A stretch of DNA of 46,604 nt, from positions 1 through 46,604 of the IMG/VR virus record IMGVR_UViG_3300038701_002500; one strand, given 5' to 3'. The position numbers were made by a program, and so were the translations under genes. Within the stretch, counting starts at the first letter, position 1, and every line of letters starts with the position of its first letter. Origin of the DNA: a virus. Below are positions 7,991 through 14,327 of the stretch, one piece after another. The notes under the pieces were generated by a model. That model was not told where the DNA came from. It worked only from the letters and a program-made list of their open reading frames with translations, and ran no database searches.

Positions 7991-8964
7991 TTCTTCTCCT
8001 CGATTACGTAATAAAAGCGGCCCTCCCGCCGCAGATAAGTTCCTAGCATCTCGGCGACCTGGGCCTTCGCCTCCCCCACCGAAACCTTCCATGCCTCCGC
8101 TAGATTGTCTAGCGTGTAGCCCATCGGCTCCCCTTGCATGTTCACCGTGATGAGCATGTTAACGAGGGAACCTAGGTTATCATCAATACCATCCCCCTCC
8201 CGCATGTACAGACGGGCGCTCTCATCCTCGCGCCTGATGTCCCAACGCACCTGGTAGTGCTTGGCCTCATCCTCGTTCGAAAATATATCCAGGTTCAAAT
8301 GCGGTTGGTTCAGTGAGCGTTTGCCCAGAGCCCAGTGTACGTCCATGTAACCAATCAATGCACTCGACCCCCGGAGCTGGTCATTGTGACTACCAATCTG
8401 CTTCTCCCCCCGCTTCCGCGTATGGTGTACGAGCATGATAGTCGCCCCCGTCTCCCGCAAAGAAGCGATACGCCGCATGACATCACCGGTATGTTGAGAA
8501 CTGTTCTCATCTCCCTTGTTGGTCTTGGCGTAGGTATCAAACACCACTAACTGGATATTATGCGCCATAATGTAGTGTTGAACCTGCCTTAATGCGTCGT
8601 CATTCTGGAATGTGAATCCCTGGCGGTGCATGAAGTGGATCGGCAGTTCTGCAAAATCCACGCCATTGCCTTTGGCGAGCCACTTCCACCGATTTGCCGT
8701 CGGTTTGGCAGGGCCCTCTTCCTCGATGATGAGAATCGGCACGCCGCAAGGATCGACAGGCGTAATACCCTGCACTGTGCGGCCTGAGGCCAAGCACAGC
8801 GCCGCCTGGAACACCAACCATGTCTTATGCCCAATCTGGCTAGGACCGCTCACAACGCACGTGGCGTCCGCTGGTAGCATATCCTGGATCAACCACTCAG
8901 GGTCGGGGCGCTGCTCTACCTCAGCCACCCACGCATCTAGGCGTGGTACTGTTAATTTGTCCAT
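7987..8964 (-). CDS. RepA/AAA_25-like hexameric helicase-type ATPase
   Basis: This 325-aa protein has a P-loop at 40-48 (GPSQIGHKT), a Walker B-like LVVFDTY at 139-145 and a MLVHHTRKRG sensor segment, followed by a C-terminal winged-helix-like part. This is the layout of RepA-family replicative helicases found in many phages and plasmids. The P-loop reads GHKT where GKT is usual, one residue longer. It may serve as the replicative helicase since no DnaB- or T7 gp4-type protein is visible. Its start lies 15 bases from the divergent zinc-ribbon gene. Confidence 0.85.
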   Translation of the reverse strand: MDKLTVPRLDAWVAEVEQRPDPEWLIQDMLPADATCVVSGPSQIGHKTWLVFQAALCLASGRTVQGITPVDPCGVPILIIEEEGPAKPTANRWKWLAKGNGVDFAELPIHFMHRQGFTFQNDDALRQVQHYIMAHNIQLVVFDTYAKTNKGDENSSQHTGDVMRRIASLRETGATIMLVHHTRKRGEKQIGSHNDQLRGSSALIGYMDVHWALGKRSLNQPHLNLDIFSNEDEAKHYQVRWDIRREDESARLYMREGDGIDDNLGSLVNMLITVNMQGEPMGYTLDNLAEAWKVSVGEAKAQVAEMLGTYLRREGRFYYVIEEKK

Positions 8965-8966
8965 GT

Positions 8967-8972
8967 TAGAAT
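8967..8972 (+). promoter_or_regulatory. -10-like hexamer directly before a leaderless start
   Basis: TAGAAT matches the sigma-70 -10 consensus at five of six positions and lies six bases before the ATG at 8979, with no ribosome-binding site between. The -35 region is weak. Transcription starting about seven bases downstream would begin at the start codon itself. Confidence 0.45.
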
Positions 8973-8978
8973 ATCCCT

Positions 8979-9182
8979 ATGACTGAAAGAACTGTTACTC
9001 CAACGACCTGGGCCCTCATGTGGGAGTGCCCTCATTGCGGTCAACCCAGCCTGGCCGAATGTGAGCGCATGCTATCTGCAAGCCAAACGTGCGCGATGTG
9101 CGACGCTCCCCTACACTTGGTACTCCCAGATGAAGAGGCCGAAATAGACCTGCTGCTGGATTCCCCTCCAGCCCTTCAGTGA
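8979..9182 (+). CDS. Small zinc-ribbon protein on the opposite strand of the replication arm (67 aa)
   Basis: Residues 17-20 (CPHC) and a later CAMC pair form a zinc-ribbon signature with an extra cysteine between. The gene reads rightward although all neighbours read leftward, and starts 15 bases from the divergent RepA-like start. There is no ribosome-binding site. Codon use and a natural acidic tail support coding. An overlapping leftward frame (9016-9222) with a good AGGAG exists but its protein has no recognisable features. Function unknown; a nucleic-acid-binding or protein-bridging role would suit a zinc ribbon. Confidence 0.62.
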   Translation: MTERTVTPTTWALMWECPHCGQPSLAECERMLSASQTCAMCDAPLHLVLPDEEAEIDLLLDSPPALQ

Positions 9183-9203
9183 CCCAAGCAGGCTCGCCCA
9201 CGC

Positions 9204-9401
9204 TCAATACTCTTTGCGACATTTTGGTCTCCTGTTGTCGTACGCTCGCAGCTCTGTCTGCGCGTACTCATACCGTAGTTCACATTTCTGCAATGCGCGA
9301 GCCGTTACGGGCTCAATGCGGTTCGCAATGTAACCGCAGTACCCGCACACCGCGCCATATAGCGCAATCCCGAGCGCCTGGCATAACGTTCGCAGGCTCA
9401 T
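9204..9401 (-). CDS. Small single-pass membrane protein (65 aa)
   Basis: An N-terminal hydrophobic segment (LGIALYGAVCGYCGYIA, about 10-26) is followed by a charged helix (ARALQKCELRYEYAQTEL). The start overlaps the stop of the metzincin-like lipoprotein (ATGA). The layout resembles an inner-membrane spanin or a membrane anchor next to a lipoprotein, though this is far from the lysis genes. Function unknown. Confidence 0.65.
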   Translation of the reverse strand: MSLRTLCQALGIALYGAVCGYCGYIANRIEPVTARALQKCELRYEYAQTELRAYDNRRPKCRKEY

Positions 9402-9937
9402 AGCGGGTTGGTCCGCATTAGGTGAGTCCCAACCTCCGTCGGGATGTTGTCCTCATAGCCGCAAAAGCGCACGCCCGCGCGCCGTTTCACCGCCTGTTCC
9501 ACCCCGATGATGTACCAATTCCCCTCCACGCCGCCCCACACATGCCTATTCGAGTGCTTGTGATCGGTCTCGTGAATTCCACGCAGAACATGAAGTAGCT
9601 CGTGTCCGAATGCGGTAGAGCTAAAACATTTCCCGCTGTATGCGACCTCACCATACCCGGCATCAACGCGGACCCAGCCCCCGACCTGGGCACCATTATC
9701 CGGGCGAAACGCCTCGTCTACGATGGATAGCTCAAGACCCCTCAATCTGAGGGTATCCCCCCCGTTGAGTTTGACCGTTTCGGTGATCAGGAAATCAATT
9801 TCGTCATAGTTGAGTTCGTGCGCGGTCTCGTTGAACACGTGCACCTGGTATGCCGCGATGTAGTCCGGAGTGGCGCCGCACGCCCCCACGAAAAACGTGG
9901 CCAGAAAAATGTTTACTCGAAGTGTATAGCTGTTCAT
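9398..9937 (-). CDS. Lipoprotein with metzincin-like zinc metallopeptidase motif
   Basis: This 179-aa protein has a signal peptide (residues 1-19) ending in a lipobox VGAC with C20, then a secreted domain holding HELLH at 112-116 and a third histidine at 122, matching the HExxHxxxxxH zinc-binding pattern of metzincin peptidases. The glycine sits at place nine of the motif, not place eight as in most metzincins. Conserved-looking cysteines C104 and C159 could form a disulphide. It should be exported and anchored to a membrane, unusual for an early phage gene. It starts at ATGA overlapping the previous stop. Superinfection exclusion or envelope protein cleavage are possible roles. Confidence 0.75.
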   Translation of the reverse strand: MNSYTLRVNIFLATFFVGACGATPDYIAAYQVHVFNETAHELNYDEIDFLITETVKLNGGDTLRLRGLELSIVDEAFRPDNGAQVGGWVRVDAGYGEVAYSGKCFSSTAFGHELLHVLRGIHETDHKHSNRHVWGGVEGNWYIIGVEQAVKRRAGVRFCGYEDNIPTEVGTHLMRTNPL

Positions 9938-10167
9938 CCCGTGTGCCTTTCCTCTCTCAGTTGCTGAAATAGTTCCATAGCGCGGCGATATGCCGCTTGT
10001 CGAGCGCGTTTAATGTGGTCCCTCGACACCCCCTCGACTGTGTGGAACTCAACGCCATTGGCCCAGTACCAGCCTGTCGCGGTTCGTTTCCACTCCGATT
10101 CTCGGGTCAGTGCCTCCCAGCGGCGACATGCATGGCGGCTGAGCGCCTTGAGTTTCCCAATGTCCAT
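9934..10167 (-). CDS. Small basic protein of unknown function (77 aa)
   Basis: Arginine-rich helices (KLKALSRHACRRWEALTR and KRARQAAYRRAMELFQ) flank a short hydrophobic strand GWYWANGVEF. The start has GGGGAAG upstream and overlaps the stop of the helix-turn-helix gene (TAATG); the stop overlaps the lipoprotein start. No family recognised; composition suggests nucleic-acid contact. Confidence 0.7.
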   Translation of the reverse strand: MDIGKLKALSRHACRRWEALTRESEWKRTATGWYWANGVEFHTVEGVSRDHIKRARQAAYRRAMELFQQLREERHTG

Positions 10168-10820
10168 TATCTTCCCCTTAATTGGTGTTCAAGACGTATA
10201 ATGCGCCGTTCCATAGTCATTAATCTCTGTTTTAAATCAGCCATTTTTTCACGTTGGGGCAACTTCTTTCCCCAATGAGGCAACCCCCGAAATTCCTCCC
10301 AGCCGGCCCCTTTGACCAAGCCCTGATCATTTAGCAGCTCCCACCGGCCGTGCCTGTCCTGCGAGAACTCCAGAAAGTCTGCGGGCTCGTATGGTGGGAG
10401 CGCAGTGTACTCAAGCCGTTTTAGGTGCTTGCCCACTTTATCCCCAGGGAGGTGGACCCGCTGCCCAATCTGGGCGCGGGCCGTTTTCCCCAGTAATAGC
10501 ACCAACATGATTTCCAACCGAGTCACCAATGTGCGCGTTCCCCCACGGGCGGGCGCACGGGCGGAATACACCCCCCGATACAACCGCTCGTAATACAGTG
10601 CGTTATCGAACGCGTAGCCGCCTAGCTCGGCATCATAACGAGCTAGTGGCATTCCAAGCGAACGCAAATGGCTCAAATCCCGATAGAGATATCTATCCGC
10701 GTTCTCCACATCCCGGCCCGGATACGACGCCAACAGCGTGTCTTTGCGCACAACTCCCTCACGCAACAGTAATCCCAGAACGCCACATAGGCGGTCTGTC
10801 CTAAATTTTCCTCGTGGCAT
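10167..10820 (-). CDS. DeoR/WYL-type helix-turn-helix protein (217 aa)
   Basis: The N-terminal 70 residues have the winged-helix signature of DeoR/WYL regulators (RYLYRDLSHLRSLGMPL followed by GGYAF). The rest is not recognised, but includes a second helical segment (RLEIMLVLLLGKTAR) and a charged coiled-coil end. Start at 10820 chosen for the GGAGG just upstream; further in-frame ATGs go to 10847. It is the only clear transcription-regulator candidate in the genome and may act at the operator-like repeats at 11888-11973. Confidence 0.7.
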   Translation of the reverse strand: MPRGKFRTDRLCGVLGLLLREGVVRKDTLLASYPGRDVENADRYLYRDLSHLRSLGMPLARYDAELGGYAFDNALYYERLYRGVYSARAPARGGTRTLVTRLEIMLVLLLGKTARAQIGQRVHLPGDKVGKHLKRLEYTALPPYEPADFLEFSQDRHGRWELLNDQGLVKGAGWEEFRGLPHWGKKLPQREKMADLKQRLMTMERRIIRLEHQLRGR

Positions 10821-10938
10821 CCTCATCCTCCGTCGCCGTCTCTTCAACGCGTTTGTTCAGAATTGAGCGCAATCGAGCCGTCTCGATCGCTGCAACCTCG
10901 ATATCCGCCATCAACTTTTCCAATTCTTCCTTATTCAC
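10801..10938 (-). CDS. Tiny acidic helical protein (45 aa), GTG start
   Basis: The GTG at 10938 overlaps the stop of the previous gene (GGTGAATAA) and the TAG lies 20 bases inside the next gene. The product begins VNKEELEKLMADIEV and is one charged helix. Fit between neighbours and lack of shadow character support it; no function can be given. Confidence 0.6.
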   Translation of the reverse strand: MNKEELEKLMADIEVAAIETARLRSILNKRVEETATEDEDATRKI

Positions 10939-11110
10939 CGAGTGCTGCCTCCGCTAACATTTGAATTAGGGTTGTCAAATCATCGCCGTTATCCAGGCAT
11001 AGTGCCCGCGCCTCTTCACTCGTTAAAATCACAATGATTTCGGCAAGCAAAAGCGAATCCCGCACCTCACGATGGGTTACCATCGTTGTTCCCGCTCCAA
11101 AATCCATCAT
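10931..11110 (-). CDS. Small helical protein of unknown function (59 aa)
   Basis: Starts at ATG 11110 (GGAG five bases upstream), overlapping the TGA of the lipoprotein-like gene. Amphipathic helices (REVRDSLLLAEIIVILTSEE, LTTLIQMLAEAALGE). A TTG at 11125 is a weaker alternative start. Unknown role. Confidence 0.65.
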   Translation of the reverse strand: MMDFGAGTTMVTHREVRDSLLLAEIIVILTSEEARALCLDNGDDLTTLIQMLAEAALGE

Positions 11111-11301
11111 TCGCTCCAATTCCAACTAAGGTTCTCAAGTTTCGTGCCAGCAAGCGGCTCTACCCGCTCCACCACACCATCATAGGCCACACATTGGCCT
11201 GCAACGACCGCCGGGCCGTAGTCCTCGTTGTTCCAAGAACCGCTTGCATCTGAGCAGGGCGGTAGGATTGTCATCGCTGCGATAAAACTAAAAATAAACA
11301 T
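11107..11301 (-). CDS. Small secreted or lipoprotein-like protein (64 aa)
   Basis: The N-terminus MFIFSFIAAMTILPPC is a short hydrophobic leader followed by a cysteine at 16, which could be a lipobox in a non-standard context. The rest is polar with a second cysteine. GGAG lies before the ATG at 11301; a longer frame to 11523 runs through the neighbour gene in another register and was not used. It may be a small envelope lipoprotein. Confidence 0.62.
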   Translation of the reverse strand: MFIFSFIAAMTILPPCSDASGSWNNEDYGPAVVAGQCVAYDGVVERVEPLAGTKLENLSWNWSE

Positions 11302-11302
11302 G

Positions 11303-11584
11303 TTAAGCTCCGAATTTGTATAGGCGTTCAAGGTCGTTGTAGATGAGTTCGTTAACAGAATCAGGCTCTGGCCCATTCTCCCCCCAAGCGGGGGTGTAGA
11401 TCGCCGATAGGGCGCAATAGAGCCGGTACAGATCCGAGGATTGCCCGCCATGGTGTTCTGCGCTGAACCAATACAACGCAATAATTGCCTCATAGCAGGC
11501 GAATTGCCGACCATCGATGACACAATCTAGCGCCATTGATTTGGCCGCTCTACAGTAATCAGATATTGAGGGTTCGATTCGCAT
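11303..11584 (-). CDS. Protein of unknown function (93 aa)
   Basis: GGAGGT stands upstream of the ATG at 11584. The protein is rich in tyrosine, alanine and acidic residues (CYEAIIALYWFSAEHH, DLYRLYCALSAIYTP) and ends LERLYKFGA; it looks globular and helical. Along with the tiny frame before it, it opens the second leftward gene group after the gene-poor region. No family recognised. Confidence 0.7.
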   Translation of the reverse strand: MRIEPSISDYCRAAKSMALDCVIDGRQFACYEAIIALYWFSAEHHGGQSSDLYRLYCALSAIYTPAWGENGPEPDSVNELIYNDLERLYKFGA

Positions 11585-11646
11585 TACAGCACCTCCGTTG
11601 CGTTAGCTGCTACAGTCATCAGAGTTAGTGCCCAAAGTAAAATCAT
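11584..11646 (-). CDS. Possible 20-residue hydrophobic leader peptide
   Basis: A frame from ATG 11646 to TAA overlapping the next start (TAATG) encodes a hydrophobic peptide beginning MILLWALTLMTVA. The overlap style matches other junctions in the genome and AAAGG lies 7 bases upstream. It could be a leader peptide coupling the next gene or a tiny membrane protein; it could also be chance. Confidence 0.35.
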   Translation of the reverse strand: MILLWALTLMTVAANATEVL

Positions 11647-11887
11647 GTTTTTTGCCTTTATGTTCTTGAGTGAATGCTCTGCGTTTTCACGGGGTTGCAA
11701 CCGTCCAATGCCCGCATTATTCACTTTGTCTTCCAAGCGAGTCCAGAACCCACGTCGTTGGCTATCGCCTCTGTCCTATTCGAGCGTCCCGCCCGACACT
11801 ACTATACATTGCAGGATCACTGCCAACTTTGCAGGCGTAACGATTACAGGGACTTAGCGCCGATAGGCGCGCACGTTCCATACCAAA

Positions 11888-11973
11888 CTATGACAGAGAT
11901 GTCGCGCGCTCGCGTAAGTGCCCGATATCACTAGTGACTTCCATGTCATAGCGATGATGCGAATGTCATAGCG
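11888..11973. repeat. Operator-like repeats of TGTCATAG
   Basis: TGTCATAG occurs at 11945-11952 and 11965-11972 within two copies of ATGTCATAGCG spaced 20 bases apart (two helical turns), and inverted at 11888-11895. Such same-face spacing suggests a binding array for a regulator, possibly the helix-turn-helix protein at 10167-10820. Confidence 0.5.
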
Positions 11974-12003
11974 GAGGAAAAACGTAGGCCACATCTGTTT
12001 TTA

Positions 12004-12013
12004 ACCGGCCGGT
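12004..12013. repeat. Palindrome ACCGGCCGGT
   Basis: Perfect 10-base dyad flanked by TTA and AAC. It may be an operator half of a larger site; no partner copy was noticed nearby. Confidence 0.4.
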
Positions 12014-12229
12014 AACAAATAGGGGTGTGCGAAAAGGAAAGGGGGAGTAGGCACTCACTCATACACAACGCAATGCGTCAAGCAAAAGCAATGTCAAAGT
12101 TATGTAAAAGTTGAAGCCGCCCGTTCCACTCCCCCGAGGGTACCTGTCTCGATGACGCGGCGTGTTATATGTATGGTCTACGAACGAAGTGAGGCGTTTT
12201 CTCGCGTGCGGACCAACTTAAAAACCCGA

Positions 12230-12256
12230 GGGAGGGAGGGAGGGAGGGAGGGAGGG
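12230..12256 (+). repeat. Seven GGG runs separated by single A (G-quadruplex former)
   Basis: GGG at 12230, 12234, 12238, 12242, 12246, 12250 and 12254, each followed by one A. Single-base loops favour a very stable parallel quadruplex on the plus strand and a C-rich i-motif strand opposite. It lies about 60 bases past the U-run of the leftward terminator. Confidence 0.9.
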
Positions 12257-12316
12257 TCATAATTAAAAGACCCCTCATAAGGCCAGACCTTATAATCCGA
12301 AAAATGCGGGGAACAG

Positions 12317-12379
12317 AAAAAAGCGCTCGTTGGAGACAAAAGGTCGGTAGATATGAATAAGTAAAGACCTTTTGTCTCC
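12317..12379 (-). terminator. Strong leftward terminator with 14-bp stem
   Basis: GGAGACAAAAGGTC (12332-12345) is the exact inverse of 12366-12379 around a 20-base loop. On the minus strand an outer TCGTT/AACGA pairing closes the structure and is followed by GCGC and six T (12322-12317). It ends the operon 16135-12445. The unusual loop and branch could also make it a processed small-RNA end. Confidence 0.75.
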
Positions 12380-12444
12380 GCGGAGCCGCTCAACGAACTA
12401 ACGACCCGGGGCGAGCCGCTCGTCCTCCGTCCTCGCGGACAGCA

Positions 12445-12831
12445 TTAAGGGTAATGTCCTTCCTGGTTACGAAACGCCTCGCATGAGGTGCAGTAGCGTG
12501 TTGGTGAGTGCTTCGCGGATTCGCCGCAACTCCAGCAAGCAGTAGTAAACTCGAAGGCCTCCCTCCGGCAAATGTCACGCATCATTCGCTTGATATTCTT
12601 CCGGTGGGTCTCTTGAACCGCTCGATCCTGAAAGTCCCGGGGGTCGACGCTCCAACCCTCCCAGGGGGAGAAGTCGTCCTCGTCCTCCAAGACTTTAAGC
12701 GGCTTAGTCGTCCGCTTCGCGTCCTGGGCCTCTTGTGCTAGGCGGGCGTCCTTAGCAGGACAGTCCCCTCCTCTAGTCGACGGGCACCCATTCATCATGA
12801 GGGCCTGCATTGTACATTCACACTTACGCAT
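12445..12831 (-). CDS. Small cysteine-rich zinc-binding-like protein (128 aa)
   Basis: The N-terminus has CEC, GCPS and DCPA cysteines and the C-terminal part has CWSCGES...RYCTSC, a four-cysteine zinc ribbon. Start at ATG 12831 with GGAGG before it. It is the last gene of the early cassette, 66 bases before the terminator stem. Function unknown; a protein-protein or nucleic-acid adapter would fit the zinc sites. Confidence 0.75.
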   Translation of the reverse strand: MRKCECTMQALMMNGCPSTRGGDCPAKDARLAQEAQDAKRTTKPLKVLEDEDDFSPWEGWSVDPRDFQDRAVQETHRKNIKRMMRDICRREAFEFTTACWSCGESAKHSPTRYCTSCEAFRNQEGHYP

Positions 12832-13141
12832 CGTATCCTCCAAAGTCTTGAGTCGTTTGGGCTAGTGCATCGAGCTGAGCCGTCCTCAACCGCGTAAAAA
12901 ATACAGCATGACCCCTGACCTTTAAGTATTGTGCGAGCCTTCGTTTAACTTCGGCTGCAATCTCCTCTGGGGTACGGTCTGCACACCACTTATCGGAAAG
13001 AAGAGGGAAAAACGTTTCCCCACCGAAAGTGTGATCCTTCAACCGAACATAGGTCATACAGTCCTTCCGATAAAGAACCAAATCCACAAAGAGCTCTTCG
13101 AGTTCCCTGTTTAGTTCAGGGCAATTAGGTACATGCTTCAT
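12824..13141 (-). CDS. Protein of unknown function (105 aa)
   Basis: Start at 13141 preceded by AGGAGG; the frame extends to 13231 through the Tad2-like gene in shadow. Mixed fold with helices (NRELEELFVDLVLY, PEEIAAEVKRRLAQYL) and a strand AVFFTRL. Overlaps neighbours at both ends. No family recognised. Confidence 0.72.
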   Translation of the reverse strand: MKHVPNCPELNRELEELFVDLVLYRKDCMTYVRLKDHTFGGETFFPLLSDKWCADRTPEEIAAEVKRRLAQYLKVRGHAVFFTRLRTAQLDALAQTTQDFGGYDA

Positions 13142-13523
13142 CCTCTGGCTCCTCCTTTCTATGCTCCGCCAAGACCCAATCGTTGGCCAATAGGTCCTGT
13201 ACAGATGGCTGCCACCCCCAAGGCCCCCCATCTATGGAGCGGGCAATAATATTGTCTGACGCGTAGTAAAGGTAGTCTATATTCCCTGGGGCATATGAAC
13301 GGCGCCTGACCTCCCACCCCTTTTGCATCTGAGCGAGCGCCCAACCAAAGTCATGCCCGGGAGGCCCTTCCTCTACGAGGCGCTGTAGGCACTTCGCCCA
13401 CTCTTCAGGGGTAAAGTCGCGAAACACACTCTCCCCAAACTCCGTGGTGTGGCGTACCTTGACGGTACCATCGAAATCAAGAGTTAGTCCCGCAGCACCC
13501 CCATCCAATGCTAGGTTAATCAT
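13125..13523 (-). CDS. DUF2829/Tad2-like protein, candidate anti-Thoeris factor
   Basis: Residues 59-121 of this 132-aa protein follow the DUF2829 pattern: FGWALAQMQKG, a VRRRSY strand, a YLYY strand, and the signature WQPSVQDLLANDWVL near the end. Proteins of this family include Thoeris anti-defence 2 (Tad2), which captures the NAD-derived signal of Thoeris immunity. About 55 extra N-terminal residues (strand-rich, then helix) precede the domain. AAGGAGGAG lies upstream of the ATG at 13523. Its place in the early cassette suits an anti-defence role; the exact ligand is unknown. Confidence 0.78.
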   Translation of the reverse strand: MINLALDGGAAGLTLDFDGTVKVRHTTEFGESVFRDFTPEEWAKCLQRLVEEGPPGHDFGWALAQMQKGWEVRRRSYAPGNIDYLYYASDNIIARSIDGGPWGWQPSVQDLLANDWVLAEHRKEEPEDEACT

Positions 13524-13717
13524 CTGTCTCCTCCTTTGTTAAAGAATGTTTTGCACTTCCTACATCGAGCCGTCACCTTAATCAGGCCGAACAAGAGCGC
13601 CCGACACGGCTCCCAATCGTGGTAGCAAGTCGCTGGCCTACGAGAGAGGGCAGACGAGCGCTCACTATCTAAGGCCCTTTGTGGGTCGGACGGGCGCTCA
13701 CTACGCTCACCGGTCAT
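13520..13717 (-). CDS. Small arginine-rich protein with CxxC (65 aa)
   Basis: Start at 13717 (ATGA overlapping the previous stop). The first third is disordered and arginine/serine-rich, then CYHDWEPC and CRKCKTFF supply four cysteines for one zinc site. The longer frame to 13792 is a shadow. Unknown function. Confidence 0.65.
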   Translation of the reverse strand: MTGERSERPSDPQRALDSERSSALSRRPATCYHDWEPCRALLFGLIKVTARCRKCKTFFNKGGDR

Positions 13718-14082
13718 AGCTCGTCCTCCAAAGGAGGCATCTTTAGGTCGTAGAGGAGGGCAACACAGAGTAATGCTGTTTCCCAGTTGCACACTTCCAC
13801 ACCGTCATGGACCCTCTGTAGGGCCCCCAACAGAGACAAAGAAACCTCTTCTAGAGACGGCGCGAAGGTACCCTCCCTACGGCGCAAGAGAGTTTCTATT
13901 GCCTTACCCTCCATAGAAGGTTCATATTCCTCGTCGGGAATAAGGCACCCAATTGCACACATCTTCCCGTCCTCCCCACGATAGCGACACCGGAGGGCCT
14001 CATCCTCCTCCCTTATAGAGCGTTCTCCCTGCTGCCTTAGGTGTTGTACCACCTTTGTGAATGCTTCTTGGTTAGTCATCAT
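13714..14082 (-). CDS. Conserved phage protein of unknown function (122 aa)
   Basis: The segment CRYRGEDGKMCAIGCLIPDEEY (read here as residues about 31-52) is a pattern I associate with small phage proteins of unknown role; two cysteines flank a glycine. Helical N- and C-terminal parts. The start overlaps the stop of the previous gene (CTATGATG). It belongs to the early cassette. Confidence 0.72.
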   Translation of the reverse strand: MMTNQEAFTKVVQHLRQQGERSIREEDEALRCRYRGEDGKMCAIGCLIPDEEYEPSMEGKAIETLLRRREGTFAPSLEEVSLSLLGALQRVHDGVEVCNWETALLCVALLYDLKMPPLEDEL

Positions 14083-14327
14083 AGCTCCTCCTCTCCTTCG
14101 CGCAGAATACGCACTGCGTTAGTCAAGCGTTGGACCTCCGCCTCAAGCCGCTCGATCTGATTGGCCGCTTCCTCCATCGTTCGGGGCTTACCGTCGTAGA
14201 TCGAGTCCACGTAGACCTGGCGCCCGTCGAGATACACCAGGGGCTTTTTCTCTGAGTACGCTCGCATACGCATCCCCTCGAGATAGACTTCCACTTTCAT
14301 CTCCTTTGCTGTCGTCTTGACCTTCAT
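14079..14327 (-). CDS. Small protein with C-terminal coiled coil (82 aa)
   Basis: Beta-rich N-terminal half (KVEVYLEGMRMRAY, PLVYLDGRQVYVD) and a heptad-like helix EEAANQIERLEAEVQRLTNAV. AAGGAGGACC stands before the ATG at 14327. It probably oligomerises. No family recognised. Confidence 0.7.
   Translation of the reverse strand: MKVKTTAKEMKVEVYLEGMRMRAYSEKKPLVYLDGRQVYVDSIYDGKPRTMEEAANQIERLEAEVQRLTNAVRILREGEEEL

Larger units (their letters stand above)
11647..12444. other. Gene-poor regulatory region between two leftward operons
   Basis: About 0.8 kb without a gene I can support. It holds the TGTCATAG sites (11888-11973), palindromes TCACTAGTGA (11928-11937) and ACCGGCCGGT (12004-12013), a TTGACA on the minus strand (12097-12092) without a good -10, the seven-fold GGG run (12230-12256), a small ATAAGG/CCTTAT hairpin (12277-12293), and the terminator at 12317-12379. 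Short frames here (for example 12178-12393 minus and 11645-11857 plus) lack ribosome-binding sites and protein-like composition. It probably contains the promoter for the 11584-to-polymerase operon. Confidence 0.6.

Noticed and set aside
9016-9222. Leftward 68-aa frame with AGGAG upstream, opposite the zinc-ribbon gene
   Set aside because: Its product has no motif or regular composition and overlaps the membrane-protein end; the opposite frame has a clear CxxC...CxxC pattern.
11645-11934. Rightward short frames in the gene-poor region
   Set aside because: Two overlapping frames, neither with a ribosome-binding site; arginine/serine-rich composition like shadow frames.
12178-12393. Leftward 71-aa frame over the G-quadruplex and terminator
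   Set aside because: It would translate the GGGA run and the terminator stem; no ribosome-binding site.
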